Shown here: positions 60,713-64,000 of the stretch, one piece after another
How the letters are laid out: each line of letters begins with the position of its first letter
Numbering within the stretch: position 1 is the stretch's first letter
From: Alphaproteobacteria bacterium
GTDB taxonomy: Bacteria > Pseudomonadota > Alphaproteobacteria > Micavibrionales > Micavibrionaceae
Assembly: GCA_002401965.1 (NCBI GenBank)
Contig: NVUR01000004.1
Location: forward strand, 1-64,000
Reading direction: 5' to 3'
DNA length: 64,000 nucleotides
Position numbers and translations under genes: made by a program
The notes under the pieces: generated by a model
What the model was told of the DNA's origin: nothing
Database searches by the model: none
The model's input: only the letters and a program-made list of their open reading frames with translations

Positions 60713-62680
60713 ATGACGCAAAAATCATCCATTAAAAAGCATGCACACAAAACCAGAAAAGAGCTGGAAACCGCGATAGAGCAGGCGGATGCTATCGCCG
60801 CACAAAAATCCAACTTTCTGGCAACGATGAGCCACGAAATAAGAACACCAATGCAAACCATCTATGGTCTGCTGGAATTAATTGCACTGGAAAAGCCTGA
60901 CGAAAACATAAGCTCCATGGTTGAGACCGCGCAAGAAGCAGCCAGTGGCTTGCTCGAAATTCTGGACGATGTTCTCGATGTTGCCAAAATGGACGCCGAT
61001 GCGATGGAACTGGATATGTTCGAAGTACCCGTACGCTTGCTTGTCCGTGGCATGTTAGAGGCTCTGTCTGTCAAAGTACGGGGCGTGCGCGTTCAAATCA
61101 ATGATGACATCAGCACAGATGTCCCCTTTGTTATCACTGGTGACCCCAAACGTTTGCGCCAAATTTTAATGAATCTGTGCGGCAACGCTTTAAAATTCAC
61201 ACATGAAGGCACGGTCACCGTTCATGTCAGCACAAAAACACAACACATAGAGACACCTGAAAACGGTCTTGGCTTACGCTTTGAAGTCATTGATACGGGT
61301 ATAGGGATGAGTGCGGAGGTATGCAGTAAATTATTTCAATCCTTTACACAGGCCGATAATACAACATCGCGCAAATACGGTGGAACGGGACTGGGGCTAT
61401 CCATTGCGAAAAAGCTGGTTAATTTGATGAAGGGTGAAATCGGCGTCATCAGCACGGAAGGCACAGGATCAACATTTTGGTTTGAAATCCCGACAGAAGA
61501 AGTCAGCACAGATGAAAGTACGGTAGACTTGCCGAACTTGGTGGGCATCTCCGTATTATCCGTAGAAGATCACCCGCAAGGTGCGAAAGAAATTGAAAGT
61601 TCCCTCAAATCAATGGGTGCAAAAGTCGAAAGTTGCGCCACATATAAAAAAGGGTTAGAGCTTGCCACACATCACCCCTTTGACGTTGCTATCATCGACC
61701 AAGGATTACCCGATGGACTTGGCGTTGACCTCATTCGCGATATTTTAAAAGTGCGCCCTTTCACAGGCATGGTTATGTATACGGTGCGTGATGACGTCGG
61801 ACTTTCCCATAGCCTTAATGCGTTGGGCGCGACATATTTAACAAAACCAGCCAGTCGCGCTGGTCTAGGCGAAGCCGTTAAAAGTTCTACACGCCGTGAT
61901 ATCAGTATCGCAGAAGGCCCAACGCGCTTACTCATCGCGGAAGATACACAAAGCATACAAGACATCCTCAAAATCCAGCTTTATAAGCTAGGCGTACAAG
62001 CCGATTTTGTTGCAAATGGTAAAGAAGCTCTGCACGCCTTCAACAGCGGGAAATACGGTATATTAATCACAGATTTACACATGCCGGAAATGGATGGCTT
62101 TGAACTGGTTAAAATTATAAGAAAGCAAGAAGCCAAGACCAAGCAAAACGTTCCGATTATCGCATTAACAGCGGATGTGCAAATGGCGCAACGCGAAGCC
62201 TTTACCACGCATGGGTTTGACGAATGCCTGCTTAAACCTGTGTCTCTTGGGCAATTGCGGGGTTTACTTATACGGTGGAGGTTACTCAATGAGGGCAGTG
62301 CTGGTATAGGAAAAAACACCAAGTCCTTAAAAAGAGACGCTTCTAATAACAGTGCGATCAACCGAATTTGCCTTGTTAAAAATCTGGGTACTATTAATGA
62401 TGAAACAATCGATATGATGGAAATGTTTCTTGAGCTGACAGCCCCCCTTATTACCAAAATAGAGACGGCCCTGCATGATGGAGATATAGACGCACTTTAT
62501 GAACTGGGACACAGCCTAAAAGGCGGAGCACGCTCTGCCTGCTGCAACGCTTTAGGGGATTTTGCCAGTGATTTACAAGACACAGCAGAGAAAAAAGATG
62601 ACTGCGTGCAGCTGGTCAAAAATATTTCGAAAGAATTTGAACGCGTTATTGATGATGTAAAGAGACTCGCCGCAGAATAG
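60713..62680 (+). CDS. hybrid histidine kinase with two receivers and an Hpt domain
   Basis: A 655-residue soluble protein with a short coiled-coil start and no sensor or membrane segment. It has the HisKA domain (H41 in [12 protein letters not shown]) and an ATPase domain ([33 protein letters not shown]). Two receivers follow: the first at about 278-395 with D in [10 protein letters not shown], the second at about 403-520 with D in [12 protein letters not shown] and K in LLKPVS. A C-terminal Hpt domain has His in [12 protein letters not shown]. This is a full phosphorelay in one chain. Input probably comes from a partner protein. Confidence 0.93.
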   Translation: MTQKSSIKKHAHKTRKELETAIEQADAIAAQKSNFLATMSHEIRTPMQTIYGLLELIALEKPDENISSMVETAQEAASGLLEILDDVLDVAKMDADAMELDMFEVPVRLLVRGMLEALSVKVRGVRVQINDDISTDVPFVITGDPKRLRQILMNLCGNALKFTHEGTVTVHVSTKTQHIETPENGLGLRFEVIDTGIGMSAEVCSKLFQSFTQADNTTSRKYGGTGLGLSIAKKLVNLMKGEIGVISTEGTGSTFWFEIPTEEVSTDESTVDLPNLVGISVLSVEDHPQGAKEIESSLKSMGAKVESCATYKKGLELATHHPFDVAIIDQGLPDGLGVDLIRDILKVRPFTGMVMYTVRDDVGLSHSLNALGATYLTKPASRAGLGEAVKSSTRRDISIAEGPTRLLIAEDTQSIQDILKIQLYKLGVQADFVANGKEALHAFNSGKYGILITDLHMPEMDGFELVKIIRKQEAKTKQNVPIIALTADVQMAQREAFTTHGFDECLLKPVSLGQLRGLLIRWRLLNEGSAGIGKNTKSLKRDASNNSAINRICLVKNLGTINDETIDMMEMFLELTAPLITKIETALHDGDIDALYELGHSLKGGARSACCNALGDFASDLQDTAEKKDDCVQLVKNISKEFERVIDDVKRLAAE

Positions 62681-62689
62681 AAGTTGGGA

Positions 62690-63424
62690 TTACGGACAAG
62701 AAGCCTCGTCACCATCCACGTCACCATTATATTGCGCGCTAGGCTTCGTTCCCATACGCACACGAAAACATGTATAGCCGCTTGCACATTGCACTTCCGC
62801 AGGGGCGTTACTGTCCAAATCAACCGCGCCACCAGAAGCATCGATAATATCCGCCTCACACTCTCCGAATTGATTGTCAAGTTTCTGCAACGCGGTGTTA
62901 ATAAAAGCATCCGTTTTACTTGTTTGTAACCAAACAAAGACACCATCCAGTCCGTTATAATATTGCCAATCTTCAAATAAGTCAGGGGCAGGCGGTAAAA
63001 ATTTTCCTGACATTCCTCCAAAAATCATCGCGTGATTTTCATCACTATTCCCAGGATTTCCAGGACATCTTATATCTTTAACCAACCGCCCTGCCGTTGC
63101 CCCGATTGTCGCAGTGTCAAAATGCGTTGAATTGGGCTTAATCGGGAAATTACGCCGCGCGTCAGGATCTGTTCCTCCCGCTGTAATAATAATGCTTCGA
63201 TCACCCTGCTTATAGACAAGAGCGCATTCCAAAATTGCCGCGCGTATTGTATCAACTTGGCTTTTTATATTAGAAACTGTGCGGAAACTGCTTTGTGAGG
63301 AGGTTTGTTGGCTTGAGGGCTGCATAAACGTTACGGTCAACGCGGCAAGCAACGCAATTGCAATCAAAATATAAACCAGCGCACTACCGCGCTCTGGGTT
63401 ATGATTATTCTTATCGCGTAACAT
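62690..63424 (-). CDS. prepilin-like protein with N-terminal membrane helix
   Basis: A 244-residue protein with a type IV prepilin-like start: a charged leader, then ERGSALVYILIAIALLAALTVTFM (glycine before a hydrophobic helix, about residues 13-36). The large extracytoplasmic domain has eight or so cysteines (IRCPGNPG, GECEADI, CASGYTCFRVRMG). I recognise no defined family; pseudopilin-like minor components often look like this. It follows another prepilin-like gene on the same strand. The ATG at 63424 was taken over the TTG at 63430. Confidence 0.75.
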   Translation of the reverse strand: MLRDKNNHNPERGSALVYILIAIALLAALTVTFMQPSSQQTSSQSSFRTVSNIKSQVDTIRAAILECALVYKQGDRSIIITAGGTDPDARRNFPIKPNSTHFDTATIGATAGRLVKDIRCPGNPGNSDENHAMIFGGMSGKFLPPAPDLFEDWQYYNGLDGVFVWLQTSKTDAFINTALQKLDNQFGECEADIIDASGGAVDLDSNAPAEVQCASGYTCFRVRMGTKPSAQYNGDVDGDEASCP

Positions 63425-63444
63425 TATCAAATTATGAAACTTTC

Positions 63445-64000
63445 TTATCTTTCGACAATCACGTGATAATACACATAATCACCACCTCCGGCATTTTGGA
63501 AACACCCGAAAGGTTGTCCGTCAAAGCTGCCCGCGCCATCGTCAATATCTGGCACATCTATAATAGGCATCACGTAATCCGTTGCCCCGTCATCATACAT
63601 ACGATCACCATAATCACCGGAACGATCCGCATTTAACACTGGAATACCCGCGCCCAAACCATGTTCTTTATTAATTTTAGAGCAAATAGATTTTTTAATA
63701 CCAATCAGGTAAGCAATAATATCATTACCATCCACCCCCGCCAAAGCAATATCGGGCACCTCTAATTCTGCATTAAAAACCCATTGTCCCGCATTGCTTG
63801 CAACCATAATATCCGCAGGCGCGGGAATATATGTCGCACTACCACCTGCAGGATGGAAAACCCCAAAATCAACAACATCAAGATCGTCAAATTCAGACGG
63901 ATGATTAAAGCGAATTTCATCAATGGACGTGCCTGTGATAATCATACGAACAATGGCTGTACTGACCGCCGCAGGATATTGTGTGATTTGGGCACTACTG
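63445..64000 (-). CDS. prepilin-like or pilus-associated protein, N-terminus outside the window
   Basis: The reading frame is open to the end of the window without a stop: upstream of the ATG at 63945 it continues as SSAQITQYPAAVSTAIVRM, a helix pattern seen just after the hydrophobic segment in prepilin-like proteins. So the true start lies beyond 64000. The visible part has few cysteines (SICSKINK, PFGCFQNAGGG) and an acidic, beta-rich domain. It stops 20 bases before the next prepilin-like gene, suggesting an operon that continues out of the window. Confidence 0.7.
   Translation of the reverse strand, partial: SSAQITQYPAAVSTAIVRMIITGTSIDEIRFNHPSEFDDLDVVDFGVFHPAGGSATYIPAPADIMVASNAGQWVFNAELEVPDIALAGVDGNDIIAYLIGIKKSICSKINKEHGLGAGIPVLNADRSGDYGDRMYDDGATDYVMPIIDVPDIDDGAGSFDGQPFGCFQNAGGGDYVYYHVIVER

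Overview
The window reads as chromosome of an alphaproteobacterium of moderate to low GC. Four features point there: a circularly permuted two-piece tmRNA gene, an alphaproteobacterial-type SspB, a FYDLN-acid (TIGR02300) protein, and the overall gene content. A deep-branching lineage such as the Micavibrio-like group would fit, but that placement is a guess. Most of the window is core housekeeping DNA, with only a few accessory islets.

Layout. 1-550: palindrome and a decayed IS6-type transposase. 700-8100: single genes (ppa, a 41-codon ORF, cold shock protein, cNMP-binding protein, HD-GYP regulator, YceI, LysR, chemoreceptor). 8145-14349, minus strand: the glycine cleavage genes gcvT-gcvH-gcvPA-gcvPB with two unknown genes interleaved, followed by secE-nusG. 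14487-31489, minus strand: the transcription/translation superoperon rplKA, rplJL-rpoBC and rpsLG-fusA-tuf. Visible promoters and terminators split it into units, and an unknown 73-codon gene sits between rpoB and rpoC. 31884-34300: response regulator, prmA, TIGR02300. 34491-40786: a beta-oxidation set (fadA, FadN-type fadB, fadE) with two small unknown genes. 40987-42067: tRNA-Arg(CCG) with a duplicated 5' fragment bracketing a one-gene islet. 42350-46300, minus strand: ABC ATPase, two hydrolases, sspB and a six-TM protein. 46371-46735: tmRNA. 47469-54529: thyA-folA, mrp, hflK-hflC-degP and a CtlX-like gene. 54655-59503: TCA genes sdhB, icd, sdhA, sdhD, sdhC. 59582-64000: asd, a hybrid histidine kinase and two prepilin-like genes, the last cut by the window edge.

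How it fits together. The minus-strand core supplies RNA polymerase, the ribosomal stalk and L1/L11, S12/S7, both elongation factors, SecE and NusG; prmA, which modifies L11, lies close by. The tmRNA and its likely adaptor SspB are within 2 kb of each other, and the tmRNA tag appears to carry two copies of the AANDN element that SspB-type adaptors recognise. The fad and sdh/icd blocks handle fatty-acid oxidation and the TCA cycle. Points most worth a second look are the gene between rpoB and rpoC, the extended tmRNA tag, the insertion in ribosomal protein S7, the gcv block next to secE-nusG, and the tRNA-bounded islet.
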